This document shows positions 5,164-14,158 of a stretch of DNA of 15,728 bases, piece after piece; the first letter of the stretch is position 1, and the number at the start of each line of letters is the position of its first letter. The stretch covers positions 1-15,728 of the forward strand of contig JBIOJM010000242.1 in NCBI GenBank assembly GCA_044450785.1. The letters run 5' to 3'. The translations under genes and the position numbers were made by a program. The stretch comes from JBIOJM01 sp044450785 (GTDB taxonomy: Bacteria; Planctomycetota; Planctomycetia; Isosphaerales; Isosphaeraceae). The notes under the pieces were generated by a model. The model ran no database searches. It saw nothing but the letters and a program-made list of their open reading frames with translations, and had not been told where the DNA came from.

Positions 5164-7740
5164 CTACACCGTTCGATTACCCCTGGAGGGGGCTCGGCCC
5201 TGGAAGGGATCTTCGGGCCATGCGTGCTTGGGGTAACGGCGTCGAAGGTCCTTCCTCACCTGGTGATAGGTGGTCGTCCAGAAGCTGAGCAAATCGTCGG
5301 TGATCTGGACCGGCCGATTGTTCGGCCCAAGGACGTGAAGCAAGATGGAGACCCGTCCTCGTGCCACGCGTGGAGTCTCGATCCAGCCGAAGAGCTCCTG
5401 GAGCCGCGCTGCCAGGATCGGCGGCTTTCCCGGCTGATAAGCCAGGCGGACCTGGCGCCCGCTGGGAATCGCGAGCGACTGAGGGGCGCTCTCATGCAGC
5501 TCGCGGGTCTGGCCCGGAGTGAGCCGGCTTTGCAGGAAGGGAATGAAATCGGCCTGTTCGACCTGATCGAGCGCTGATTTTCCCTGGCAGATCGAGCCCA
5601 GCAGTTCCGCGAGGACATGATCGGTGAATTCGGGCCAGTTCAGTTCCGGGAGGGACTGCCTGACGAAATCCAACCGCGCAAGCCAGAGGGCGGCCTGGGG
5701 ATTGCCTCGAAACAGTCCAGGCGCCTGGGAACAAAGGGCGTCAGCCAGAACGGGCCCGGCCTCGTCCGCGCTCGCGGAGGGATTGACGTCTTCGCGGAGG
5801 AGCAGGTCGTGATACCACAGCCGGGTTGTGGAGATGACACGCCGTCGCGATACGTCGTAGCGCGTCAGCCGCTCGCGGCGCATCTGGTCGGGAAAAAGCT
5901 CCTCGAGCCATTCGAGCCGCACCATGCTGGCCAGGCCGACCTGGATCTCCAGCAGCCCGGCGCGCCCAACTTCTCGTGCATCGATGGCCAGGTACAAGTC
6001 CGCGTCCCGGACGACCGATTCCGGGCCAAGCCGCACACCGCGTCCGCCGACCATCACTCCGGTCCGCTCCACGCCCCGGCGTTTGACCACCCGATCGGGA
6101 TAGGCCAGCAGAAGCCATTTGAGCATCTGTTCGTCGCCGGCCTCGTCACCGGTCTGGGCTGTCGCACACACTGGGCGGCGATCGCGGCCCTCGAGCTGGT
6201 CGCGCAGGAGCGCGACCTGGCGCGCGGCGGCCGGATCAATGCCGCGTGACCGCAACGACGGCGCGAAGCGGGCCGACTCGGCCTCGGCCAGCGAATCGAG
6301 GCGTTCGAGGATATCGGAGCAGCCGCTCACCGTTTGAAGTCGAGCACGATCGACGGCGGCGGTCGCGGAGCCGTCGCGGGGCCGGATGTCTTTTTCCGAC
6401 AGGAGCGCGGCGATGGTCGCGCCGTCTCGAGCCCGGGCACATCGCCTAGCCTCAACCAGCAATCGGCCTAGCCGCGGATGGACCGGCAGGTCGAGCATTG
6501 CTTCACCCAGGGGCGTGATTCGGGGCGGGTCGCCGGCGAGTCCGCCCAGGAGGACCAGAAGCCGGTGGGCGCTCTTCAGGCGATCCGGGCTCGGAGGCTC
6601 GTACCACTCGAACCGGCCCTCTTCGGCAAGGCCCCAGGCGTGCAAGGCGAGCACGGTCGACGAGAGGTCGAGGCGGTGGATTTCCGGCTGCTCGAACTGG
6701 GGACGCCCGCGCTGGTCGCGCTCGGACCAGAGGCGGATGCAGCGGCCCGGCCCCGTCCGGCCCGCTCGACCCGCCCGCTGGTCGGCCGCGGCCCGACTGA
6801 TCCGGCCCAGCTCCCAGCGATCGATGCCCCGTTCTCCATCGTAACGCACGATCCGCGCCAGACCGCTGTCGATCACGGTTGTGACTCCGTCGATCGTCAG
6901 CGAAGTCTCCGCCACGTTGGTGCTGAGGATGACCTTGCGGCGATCGCTCGGTCGAAGCGCGCGGTCCTGGTCGCTCGACGAAAGCGAGCCGTGCAAGGGC
7001 AGCACCACTGCGCCGGCAAGGCCGGCCGCCGGCTCGAGCTGTCTCCCCACCCGGCGTATCTCGGCCAGACCCGGAAGAAACACAAGGAGATGGCCCCTGT
7101 CACGCGGATCGGACAACCGTTCCTCGACGGGCGGAACGATCGCCTGGGCGCTTGCCGGCCACTTCGCCGGCCAGTATTGCACGGACACTTCATGAGCTTT
7201 CCCCTCGACCCGCACGATCGGGCAGTCGTCGAGGAAACGCGCGACGGGCACGGCGTCGAGCGTGGCCGACATGACGACCAGGATCAAGTCGGGGCGCACT
7301 TCCCGCCTGACGTGGCGCAGCAGCGCGAGCGCCAGGTCGCCATTCAGGCTGCGCTCGTGAAATTCGTCGAGGATGACGGCGCCGATTGTCTCGAGGAAAG
7401 GGTCGGCCAGGAGTTGCCGGGTCAAGATGCCCTCGGTCAGGAATCGAAGGCGGGTTCGGGGTGAGAGCCGCCGCTCGAAGCGGACCTGGTATCCGACCTG
7501 GTTGCCGAGGCCCCAGCCCTGTTCCTCGGCGATCCGCATCGCGGCGACCCGCGCCGCGATCCGTCGCGGCTGGAGCACGATCGCGGCCGGGTGATCGGCT
7601 GGAAGCAGCCCGGCCTGGAGGATGGCCACCGGCACCCGCGTCGTCTTGCCCGAACCGGGCGGCGCCACCACGACCAGCGAACGCCGGGCAAGTCCCTCGA
7701 TGATCCGGGGAATACTCGCGTCGATTGGAAGCTCAATCAT
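5164..7740 (-). CDS. hrpB: ATP-dependent helicase HrpB (DEAH/RHA family)
   Basis: This 858-aa protein is a superfamily 2 helicase of the HrpB type, which acts on RNA in the cytoplasm; its exact role in bacteria is unclear. Visible motifs in order are Walker A PPGSGKTT (about 27-34), DEFH (125-128, motif II), SAT (158-160, motif III), NVAETSLTIDGVTTVID (motif V region) and QRAGRAGR (321-328, motif VI). The C-terminus carries the HrpB-specific region, including RLAYQPGKPPILAARLQELFG and the WTTTYHQVRKDLRRRYPKHAWPEDP-like end. Length fits HrpB. The frame stays open upstream to 8001, but that part overlaps the PPIase gene and is unlike HrpB; MIELPIDASIPRII matches the usual start. No clear ribosome binding site precedes 7740. 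A GTG at 7794 overlapping the upstream stop as GTGA is an alternative. The gene follows the PPIase gene after 50 bp and probably shares its transcript. Confidence 0.95.
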   Translation of the reverse strand: MIELPIDASIPRIIEGLARRSLVVVAPPGSGKTTRVPVAILQAGLLPADHPAAIVLQPRRIAARVAAMRIAEEQGWGLGNQVGYQVRFERRLSPRTRLRFLTEGILTRQLLADPFLETIGAVILDEFHERSLNGDLALALLRHVRREVRPDLILVVMSATLDAVPVARFLDDCPIVRVEGKAHEVSVQYWPAKWPASAQAIVPPVEERLSDPRDRGHLLVFLPGLAEIRRVGRQLEPAAGLAGAVVLPLHGSLSSSDQDRALRPSDRRKVILSTNVAETSLTIDGVTTVIDSGLARIVRYDGERGIDRWELGRISRAAADQRAGRAGRTGPGRCIRLWSERDQRGRPQFEQPEIHRLDLSSTVLALHAWGLAEEGRFEWYEPPSPDRLKSAHRLLVLLGGLAGDPPRITPLGEAMLDLPVHPRLGRLLVEARRCARARDGATIAALLSEKDIRPRDGSATAAVDRARLQTVSGCSDILERLDSLAEAESARFAPSLRSRGIDPAAARQVALLRDQLEGRDRRPVCATAQTGDEAGDEQMLKWLLLAYPDRVVKRRGVERTGVMVGGRGVRLGPESVVRDADLYLAIDAREVGRAGLLEIQVGLASMVRLEWLEELFPDQMRRERLTRYDVSRRRVISTTRLWYHDLLLREDVNPSASADEAGPVLADALCSQAPGLFRGNPQAALWLARLDFVRQSLPELNWPEFTDHVLAELLGSICQGKSALDQVEQADFIPFLQSRLTPGQTRELHESAPQSLAIPSGRQVRLAYQPGKPPILAARLQELFGWIETPRVARGRVSILLHVLGPNNRPVQITDDLLSFWTTTYHQVRKDLRRRYPKHAWPEDPFQGRAPSRGNRTV

Positions 7741-7790
7741 GGGATGCTCGTACAGGGGTGCCGTACACGCTCTCGCTGCTTTGGAATCGA

Positions 7791-9626
7791 TCACACGGTC
7801 TTCACGGGCACCAGGCGGCCGTGCACGAACTTGTAGAAGGTTCCCGAGGGAGGCACGGGATGGAGCAGGTGCGTCCGGCGATGAGGAACGCCCGCATAGA
7901 TGACGTTGGTCGCCTTCGACGGCTTGAACCGGACGTGGCCGGCCAGGCCGATGAGCTGATTCGTACCGGGACCACCGATCAAGGTCGTGGATCCGAACCA
8001 TCCGTGCTCTCGGGTGGTTCCACCGCCGCCTGTGAGGTAGTTGATCCGGCCGCGGCCGCCGTCAATGGTCGTGGGCAGTGTTACGCTGGGATCGATGATG
8101 ATGTCGTTATTAGCATGCTTGCCGCCGAAGACGATGATCCTGTTCACGGTGTTGATCCCGGGCTGGATCGCGTCGAGCTCGCCGTTAACGTTAACCTGGA
8201 TGACGCTTCCGCCGGCGGCCGAGGCTTGAGCCACCTCGGACACCTCGATCTTGTTCGTTCCGTGATCGGAGCGCGGCAAAGGAGTGACCACCAGGGCCGT
8301 GCCGATCAGGTTGACCGCTCCGGTGTTAGTGGCCCCAACATTGATCGTGACCGTGCCCGCGTTGCTGGTCAAGGTTGTGGGAAGAGTCGTCTGCGGTCCG
8401 GTGCTCGTCACTTTGTACTGGAGTGTATCGGGACCGAGATAATTGCTGGCCGGCGTGTACGTGAAGGTGCCGGTCGACGCGTTGAAGTTGGTGACCGTGC
8501 CGTGCGTGGGCTGCGAGAGGAGCGAGTATGACAGTGTTCCCGGATTGCTGGTGACGGGATAGCCGCTCGCGCCGTTCAACTGGACCTGCTGAGAGCCGTT
8601 CTCAGCCACGCTCGCCGTCGTAACATTCGCGAACGGTTTGAAATTGATGGTCGGGGTGGCAGGGCCAGCGTAGGCATTGATCGTGACCGTGAAGGACTGA
8701 ACAGCCGTCGTTCCGTCCGTCGGGTCGGTCGCCGTGACCGTGATGACGGCCGTCTCGCCTGATTTCGCCTGAGATGCGTCGACGACCAGCACGCCGTTGG
8801 GGTTGGTCGTGGTCAGCGTCGTCCTGGTGATCGTGAGCGGGTTGACCGGCTGCGAAACTTCACCAGATGATGTGTTCGCCATGACTGGAATCTGGGTCAT
8901 CTGGCCCAGGGTGGTCTGCCCGGTCAGCATCTGACCGAAGATCGTATAGCCGTAGTCCAGTTGAGACACCTGCCCGGTGTTGATGAAGAATTGCGTGTCA
9001 TTGCTGTCGGTTCCACCGCTGTTGGCGAGCGCCAGCTCGTTCGTGCCTGAGAGCGTGAGTTGCTGGAGGTTTTCATTGGGGTACGGCGTTCCCGTCTGGC
9101 CGCTGCTGCCGGAACCGTCCAGGGTGGCCGCGCCTCCCTGGACGACGTAATTCCCCGTACCGCCGAAGTTGCTCACGATTCTCGGGAAATACTTACCGCT
9201 GGAGACATAGTAATTGTCGTTGGTGAACTGGGTGATCATGTTCACGGTATTCGGCGTGAAGTTTTGGAATAACTGAAAGGTCAGGGAGCCCGCGAAGCTG
9301 TTCGAGGTGTTGGGGTCGGTGTACGATACGCCGACGGTCCAGAACGGGCCCTGGACGATCGATGCGGCGATGTCCGGGTTACTGGAAGTGACCTTGAAGG
9401 TCTGCGCGTCGGTGGTTGTGCTCTGTGCGAGCAAGGCGACAACGGCTCCTTGCTGGGCAGGGACGGTCATGTTCGAGATCGATTGCAATGTCGCGGTCAA
9501 CAACCGGCGGTCTTCCAGGACCTCCAGGGACGGTTGCCGGCTCAACCGACGTGCCGGCCAGGAAATCGATCCCTCGGTGTGCTGCTGTCTCACCTGGGAG
9601 CGGCCTCCCCGAATGCGGTCCCACAT
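7791..9626 (-). CDS. Secreted cyclophilin-type peptidyl-prolyl isomerase with planctomycete N-terminal motif
   Basis: This 611-aa protein starts with a basic segment followed by LEVLEDRRLLTA (34-45), the planctomycete extracellular-protein motif. Residues about 112-245 form a cyclophilin domain: a strand-helix start (GSLTFQLFQNFTPNTVNMI), R149 in YFPRIV where active cyclophilins have FHR, VQGGA (162-166), TQFFIN (211-216) and LDYGYTIFG (223-231). The key Arg, Gln and Phe positions are kept, so prolyl cis-trans isomerase activity is plausible. Residues about 280-320 and 340-432 look like Ig/cadherin-like beta domains (for example HGTVTNFNASTGTFTYTPASNY). The C-terminal part (about 490-580) has Gly/Asn-rich motifs reminiscent of calcium-binding RTX repeats (GGPGTNQLIG). 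The ATG at 9626 has an excellent ribosome binding site, AGGAGGT (9632-9638), 5 nt away. I infer an exported folding factor or surface protein. hrpB follows after 50 bp. Confidence 0.9.
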   Translation of the reverse strand: MWDRIRGGRSQVRQQHTEGSISWPARRLSRQPSLEVLEDRRLLTATLQSISNMTVPAQQGAVVALLAQSTTTDAQTFKVTSSNPDIAASIVQGPFWTVGVSYTDPNTSNSFAGSLTFQLFQNFTPNTVNMITQFTNDNYYVSSGKYFPRIVSNFGGTGNYVVQGGAATLDGSGSSGQTGTPYPNENLQQLTLSGTNELALANSGGTDSNDTQFFINTGQVSQLDYGYTIFGQMLTGQTTLGQMTQIPVMANTSSGEVSQPVNPLTITRTTLTTTNPNGVLVVDASQAKSGETAVITVTATDPTDGTTAVQSFTVTINAYAGPATPTINFKPFANVTTASVAENGSQQVQLNGASGYPVTSNPGTLSYSLLSQPTHGTVTNFNASTGTFTYTPASNYLGPDTLQYKVTSTGPQTTLPTTLTSNAGTVTINVGATNTGAVNLIGTALVVTPLPRSDHGTNKIEVSEVAQASAAGGSVIQVNVNGELDAIQPGINTVNRIIVFGGKHANNDIIIDPSVTLPTTIDGGRGRINYLTGGGGTTREHGWFGSTTLIGGPGTNQLIGLAGHVRFKPSKATNVIYAGVPHRRTHLLHPVPPSGTFYKFVHGRLVPVKTV

Positions 9627-9631
9627 ACCAT

Positions 9632-9638
9632 ACCTCCT
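9632..9638 (-). promoter_or_regulatory. Strong ribosome binding site of the PPIase gene
   Basis: AGGAGGT on the minus strand, 5 nt before the ATG at 9626. It is the best Shine-Dalgarno match in the window and fixes the start. An overlapping out-of-frame ATG at 9631-9629 is too close to the site to be used. Confidence 0.8.
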
Positions 9639-9875
9639 GCGGAAGGATGCACCCGGTCTCCCGCCCGGAGCTCGAAGCGCTCAAGCGGCGCAATGTCCCG
9701 GGCGTGCCCCCTTCTGTATCGGTTGTGCGGTTTGTCTTGCTTAATGCGACCCAACGGAATGCGACTTCAGGGGAGACGGGCTGGCCAGGGGCAGACGCGA
9801 AGGAGCGGCAAACGGGGTATTGGATGATCCCTGGCATTCGATCCCAGGTTGTTCTCCTGTTTGGAGTTGGGTGAG

Positions 9876-9951
9876 ATGCTCGAGCATTTGTTATTGACAG
9901 TTGGGCTTGAACTTCCTATATTATTCCCAGGGCAGTTGGAATGCATGCATT
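9876..9951. promoter_or_regulatory. Two 12-bp palindromes flanking the kinase promoter
   Basis: ATGCTCGAGCAT (9876-9887) ends 6 bp before the -35 box. AATGCATGCATT (9940-9951) lies about 11-22 bp after the predicted transcription start. Both are perfect palindromes and share ATGC/GCAT half-sites, as would be expected for two sites of one dimeric regulator. This is an inference; no such regulator is encoded next to it. Confidence 0.4.
9894..9922 (+). promoter_or_regulatory. Sigma70-like promoter of the kinase gene
   Basis: A perfect TTGACA (9894-9899) is separated by 17 bp from TATATT (9917-9922, five of six). Transcription would start near 9929, giving a leader of about 70 nt to the GTG at 10002 or about 115 nt to the ATG at 10044. 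It has the same hexamers as the promoter at 1729-1758. Confidence 0.75.
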
Positions 9952-10001
9952 TCCCTATCTCGTCTCATCTCGCGATCGATTCTTGAACGCAAGGCACGGA
10001 A

Positions 10002-13000
10002 GTGTTAAGAGGGGACGAACCCCAAACCGTTGAGCACGCGTCGATGCCGATCCCCGAGCCGACCAGACCCCGCGAGGAATCCGAGCCCACGGCCGCCGGC
10101 TCGAGTGACGAGCCGGTTGTGGAGTCCTTGGCGATCGCGCCGTCCACCGAATCGTCGACGGTCCACCGGGGAACGACCAGTTCCGCGCGGAGGAAGCTGG
10201 CAGCGTCGGTGCCGGCCGCGTCAGCGGCGGCGGCGTTGCCCGTTCCGGGCGAGGTCATCGATGGGTTTCTGCTCGAGGAAGCCATTGGGGTTGGAGGGAT
10301 GGGCGCGGTGTTCCGCGCTCGCGACACCCGGCTCGACCGCGAGGTTGCGCTCAAGCTCTTGCCTCCGGATCAAGCCGCTGACGCGGAGATCGTCCCGCGG
10401 TTCTACCAGGAGGGGCGATCGGCCGCCCGGCTCGATCACGAGAACATCGCGCGGGTCTTCAGCATCGGCCAGGACGGGCCGTATCATTACATCGCGTTCG
10501 AGTATATCGAGGGCGTGACCGTACGGCAGCGGGTCGAAACGTCAGGGCTTCTGCCGGTGGGCGAGGCGGTCCAGATCGCACTTCAGATCGCGCAGGCGCT
10601 GGTGCACGCTGCAGAGCGGGGGGTCGTTCACCGCGACATCAAGCCCTCGAATATGATCATCAGGCCGGACGGCCGGGTGAAGCTGGTCGATATGGGTTTG
10701 GCGCGGCGGTTCGAGCGCGGCGGTGACCACGGTTTGACCCAGAGCGGGATGACGCTCGGCACGTTCGACTACATCAGCCCCGAACAGGCGCGCGATCCGC
10801 GCGACGTGGATGTGCGCAGCGACCTGTATTCGCTTGGCTGCACGATTTTTCACATGCTGACCGGCCGCCCTCCGTTTCCGGGAGGGACCGCTCTTCAGAA
10901 GCTGATCCAGCATCATGAGGAAGCGCCGCCCGACGTCCGCACGCTCAATCCCAGGGTGCCGGTCGTGCTGGCCGGCATCATCGCCAAGCTGATGGCAAAG
11001 GACCGCGATCGGCGGTATCAGACTCCCGAGCACCTCGTCCGCGACCTGCTGGGCGTCGCCGGCTCGATCGGGCTCGCGACGTTCTCTCCGTTATTTGCGG
11101 CCGGGCACGATGATGGGCGCCAGTCCGGCTGGGAACGGCACCTGGTGTGGCTGGTGCCGGCGGTCGGTCTGGTGGCCGTGGTGGCGGCCCTGGCCTGGTG
11201 GGGCCGAGGGCTCACCGGATCCTTCGCGCCGTCAAAGCGTTCGAGCGCGCCCGCGGTCGCCCGTCGCTCACTTGCGCCCAACGTCGCGGGTGATGCCGGG
11301 GCGGAGGGCCCCGCGGCGCCGGCGGATTCGGTTGCGTCCAGCGCCCTGACGACGAAGAGCGCGCCGGCCTATTTGCGCAGTATCCCGGTCAACTCGAATG
11401 AAGACCTGCTGGAGGTCCTCGCCACCGCGCCGCCCCGGTCCGTGATCGTGCTGTCCGATGACGGTCCGTTTCGACTGGGAGGGCGCACCTGGTCGTACCG
11501 AGCGTCGGCGCCGCTGACCAATGCCGATTTGACGATCAAAGCCGAAGCGGGGGTTCGTCCCGTCCTGACGTTCGACACCGACGCGCTCTCGGCCGATCGG
11601 TCGCCGACCTGCCTGCTGCACTTCATCGGCGGTCACGTGACGATCGAGGGCGTGGAGTTTGAGCTGGACGCCGTTCTGCCGGACGAGCTTCTGGCCGCGA
11701 TCCGGACTGATGCCACGGAGTTGACGATTCGGGGTTGCACGTTCCGGCGGGCCAATTCGCGGGAAGGGCGCAACGTCGCCGCCCTCCACGTCCGTACATT
11801 CGCTGCCCCGGCCGCCGCCGGCGATCGGCCGCCGGCCGTGTTCGCCGATACATGCCATTTCGACGGCGGTCAGACCGCTATTCTGGCGGAGGGCCCCGCC
11901 GATATCATGCTGCGCGATTGCACGATGGGACCGGGGCAGCCGTCGATCTGGTTGGATAACACGCGGTCGAAGGTTCCGGTCGCCGGTGAGCTTCACATCG
12001 TCAACACGAGCGTGCTGGCCGGTCCCGGTCCCGTCTTCCGCTTCGATGGCAGCCAGGTTCGCGTGTGGATCGACGACAGCGTCATCGCGCCGGCCGGCCG
12101 ATCGTCCGCGACCCTCGTGATGATCGACAATCCCCGGGATTTGGCCTGGCGCGGCCGTTCCAACCTCTATGGCAATATCGGCGTCTACATGGCCTATTCG
12201 GGCAAGGGCGAGAAGCAGGAGCCCATCGTCGACTATCCGCGCTGGAAGGACACCACGGCGGGGCCGCGCGAGACCCGTACCACGGTCGCGACGACCTCGG
12301 TCTGGGATGCTGCCGACCCTTCGCAGGCGCAGGCGACCGAGACGGACAACCCGACGCGGGTCTTCCTCCTGAATTCGAGCTTCGCGTCCAGGACGGACGT
12401 CGGCGGGGCGCGCCGGGGCCCGTTCGGCTCGATCCTCAAGAACGTGAGGATCGTGGAGCGGGCCCGACCCGACGATGACGAAGTCCTCTCGCCGTCGCCG
12501 CGCGGGGCCGGCACCGAATCGGTGGCACGGAGCTCGTCCGAGCCCGCCGGCGGGAAGGACGAGAAGAACCCGGTCCCCGAGCCGATGCCGGTCGCGGCCG
12601 CGGGTACCGATCCGTCTCTCGCAGGGTCGCCGGACGATCCGATCAACCTGCCAACGATGCCTCCCATGGTACCAGCCGCGTCGGTGGTGCAGGCTACTCC
12701 GGCGGGATCGACAGTGGGCACCGGCCTTGGGGCATTGCCGACCACGGAGCCACCACGGGGCGAAGAGCCGGCGCGGGCCGCCGGGCCAACGAGCGATCCG
12801 GCGGGCCCGAATCGCGAGCGGAAACCCACGATCAACGATCAAGACGTGATTCGCGGCGCCCTTCAGTTCGTCACGATGTTCAAGCGGCTCGGCAACCGGG
12901 GAGGGACTCTCCGAATCGCCGCGGGGGCCGATCTCGATCTGCCTGCGATCACGATCGAGGGAACAGGCCGTTACCACTTGCAGGCCGAGCCAGGCACCAG

Positions 13001-13961
13001 GCGGCCGCGGCTGCGGTTCCATCCTTCACAGGTCGTGAACCGCTCGCCGGCGAGCTGGATCGTGATGCTGAACCTTCGCTCCGGGTCGCTTCACCTCCAG
13101 GGGATCGATCTCGTCGTGCCGGATCAAGAATCGCTCCGGACCGATCGCCTGGCCGCGGCCGGCCTCCTCCCCGGTTGCGAGCTCACGATGACAGACTGCA
13201 CGCTGACGTTGGCCGTCAACCGCCCGGAGGCGGCCCTGTTCGTGATTCAACCGGAGATCGCCGCGCCGAAATTGCAAGACTCCGGCGGAGCGGCGGGCCA
13301 GACCGCGGTCATCCGTGTTCGCGACAGTTTCCTTCGCTCCGGGGGCGAAGGGGTCGCCGTTACCGCCGGCCGCCGGCTCGACCTCGATCTTTCCAACGTT
13401 CTCGCCAGCACCGAAGCAAGCCTTGTCCATGCTTTTGGGGGTAATCGTGCCGGCCGCGTGGATTCACCCGCCGTGAAGATCCGCATGAATCAGGTGACCG
13501 CGCGAGTCAAGGGAGGCCTGGTCCACCTCGACAGCACGCCGGACGAACCGGAGGTTCCCTTCGCCGCCATCGTGGCGGAAAACTCGATCGTCAGCACGGC
13601 CAACCGCGACGACCCGTTGTTTCGTCTGGACGGCCGGGATCAGCTCGATGACCTGGGCGACAAGATCCGCTGGGAGGGCCGAAAGGTCGCCTACGATCGA
13701 ATCAAGACTTATCGCCGCGACGAGGTCGTGCGGACCGGAGCTTCCCCCAGGCTCTACAACCGGGCGGACTGGACGAGCGCCTTCCTGCCCAAGGACGAGG
13801 CGTCGATCCTGGGAGAGGTCAAATTCCTCCGAGAGACCGACCCCTCCCAGGCCGCCTGGAAGCTCGATCGCGACGACCTTCGCCTCGCGCCCCAGAGCCC
13901 CGTGGCTGACATCGGACCTGATGTGAGCCGGATCCCCCAAGCGCCCGCTTTGATCGAATAG
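10002..13961 (+). CDS. Membrane-anchored Ser/Thr protein kinase with two beta-helix-like ectodomain regions
   Basis: This 1319-aa protein has an N-terminal low-complexity segment (1-80), then a Hanks-type kinase domain (about 88-355): Gly loop GVGGMG (96-101), ATP-binding K118, E137, catalytic HRDIKPSN (210-217), metal-binding DMG (230-232, in place of DFG), SPEQ (259-262) and RSDLYSLG (272-279). All catalytic residues are present, so it should be active. One membrane helix follows (about 381-400). The large outer part holds two similar parallel-beta-helix-like regions (about 460-820 and 945-1300) joined by a Pro/Ala/Ser-rich linker (about 822-940). It probably senses something outside the cytoplasm; the ligand is unknown. 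The start is GTG at 10002 or ATG at 10044 (1305 aa); neither has a clear ribosome binding site. It is transcribed divergently from the PPIase gene and ends in a heptamer repeat. Confidence 0.92.
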   Translation: MLRGDEPQTVEHASMPIPEPTRPREESEPTAAGSSDEPVVESLAIAPSTESSTVHRGTTSSARRKLAASVPAASAAAALPVPGEVIDGFLLEEAIGVGGMGAVFRARDTRLDREVALKLLPPDQAADAEIVPRFYQEGRSAARLDHENIARVFSIGQDGPYHYIAFEYIEGVTVRQRVETSGLLPVGEAVQIALQIAQALVHAAERGVVHRDIKPSNMIIRPDGRVKLVDMGLARRFERGGDHGLTQSGMTLGTFDYISPEQARDPRDVDVRSDLYSLGCTIFHMLTGRPPFPGGTALQKLIQHHEEAPPDVRTLNPRVPVVLAGIIAKLMAKDRDRRYQTPEHLVRDLLGVAGSIGLATFSPLFAAGHDDGRQSGWERHLVWLVPAVGLVAVVAALAWWGRGLTGSFAPSKRSSAPAVARRSLAPNVAGDAGAEGPAAPADSVASSALTTKSAPAYLRSIPVNSNEDLLEVLATAPPRSVIVLSDDGPFRLGGRTWSYRASAPLTNADLTIKAEAGVRPVLTFDTDALSADRSPTCLLHFIGGHVTIEGVEFELDAVLPDELLAAIRTDATELTIRGCTFRRANSREGRNVAALHVRTFAAPAAAGDRPPAVFADTCHFDGGQTAILAEGPADIMLRDCTMGPGQPSIWLDNTRSKVPVAGELHIVNTSVLAGPGPVFRFDGSQVRVWIDDSVIAPAGRSSATLVMIDNPRDLAWRGRSNLYGNIGVYMAYSGKGEKQEPIVDYPRWKDTTAGPRETRTTVATTSVWDAADPSQAQATETDNPTRVFLLNSSFASRTDVGGARRGPFGSILKNVRIVERARPDDDEVLSPSPRGAGTESVARSSSEPAGGKDEKNPVPEPMPVAAAGTDPSLAGSPDDPINLPTMPPMVPAASVVQATPAGSTVGTGLGALPTTEPPRGEEPARAAGPTSDPAGPNRERKPTINDQDVIRGALQFVTMFKRLGNRGGTLRIAAGADLDLPAITIEGTGRYHLQAEPGTRRPRLRFHPSQVVNRSPASWIVMLNLRSGSLHLQGIDLVVPDQESLRTDRLAAAGLLPGCELTMTDCTLTLAVNRPEAALFVIQPEIAAPKLQDSGGAAGQTAVIRVRDSFLRSGGEGVAVTAGRRLDLDLSNVLASTEASLVHAFGGNRAGRVDSPAVKIRMNQVTARVKGGLVHLDSTPDEPEVPFAAIVAENSIVSTANRDDPLFRLDGRDQLDDLGDKIRWEGRKVAYDRIKTYRRDEVVRTGASPRLYNRADWTSAFLPKDEASILGEVKFLRETDPSQAAWKLDRDDLRLAPQSPVADIGPDVSRIPQAPALIE

Positions 13962-13990
13962 TTTTCAGTTTTCAGTTTTCAGTTTTCAGT
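13961..13990. repeat. Heptamer tandem repeat (GTTTTCA)n
   Basis: Four perfect copies of GTTTTCA (13961-13988) plus two further bases. The first G is the last base of the kinase stop codon TAG, so the array abuts the gene directly. On the minus strand the unit reads ACTGAAA, one base different from the ACTGAAC unit at 14352-14382. Confidence 0.9.
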
Positions 13991-14108
13991 GAATGAAGTA
14001 GAATCTTCCCCCGTAACTTCTCCGCGCCGTGCGCGCATCTTCAAGACATTCGCGGGCATGGTTCAGATTGCGTGTTTCGCGGGTAACATGAGCTGGGGTT
14101 AAAGTAAA

Positions 14109-14158
14109 GTCGCCTTTCGCTCCGCGAAAGGGCGTGCTTTCGCGGAGCGAAAGACGAC
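14109..14158. repeat. Double-hairpin repeat built on CTTTCGC/GCGAAAG
   Basis: CTTTCGC-TCC-GCGAAAG (14114-14130) is followed after 6 bp by its exact reverse complement, CTTTCGC-GGA-GCGAAAG (14137-14153). Each half is a hairpin with 7-bp arms, and the two 17-bp halves can also pair with each other. GTCG (14109-14112) and CGAC (14155-14158) extend the outer pairing after one mismatch. From memory, similar TTTCGCTCCGCGAAAG units are dispersed in planctomycete genomes. Confidence 0.8.

Larger units (their letters stand above)
9639..10001. other. Divergent intergenic region between the PPIase and kinase genes
   Basis: No gene is supported in these 363 bp; the open frames across it lack domains and overlap the PPIase start on either strand. 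The kinase-proximal third holds a near-consensus promoter with two palindromes. I could not find a convincing promoter for the PPIase gene on the minus strand. Confidence 0.6.

Noticed and set aside
6478..7464. Open frame of 328 codons on the plus strand opposite hrpB
   Set aside because: It covers the helicase motifs in antisense, has no recognisable domain and no promoter or ribosome binding site.
7741..8001. N-terminal extension of HrpB
   Set aside because: Most of these codons lie within the PPIase gene in another frame and are unlike any HrpB; the helicase homology starts at MIELPID.
11268..13022. Long antisense open frame (584 codons) opposite the kinase gene
   Set aside because: It is rich in Arg, Gly and Pro, shows no domain or ribosome binding site, and lies opposite a gene with clear kinase and beta-helix-like features. 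Such frames are common opposite GC-rich genes.
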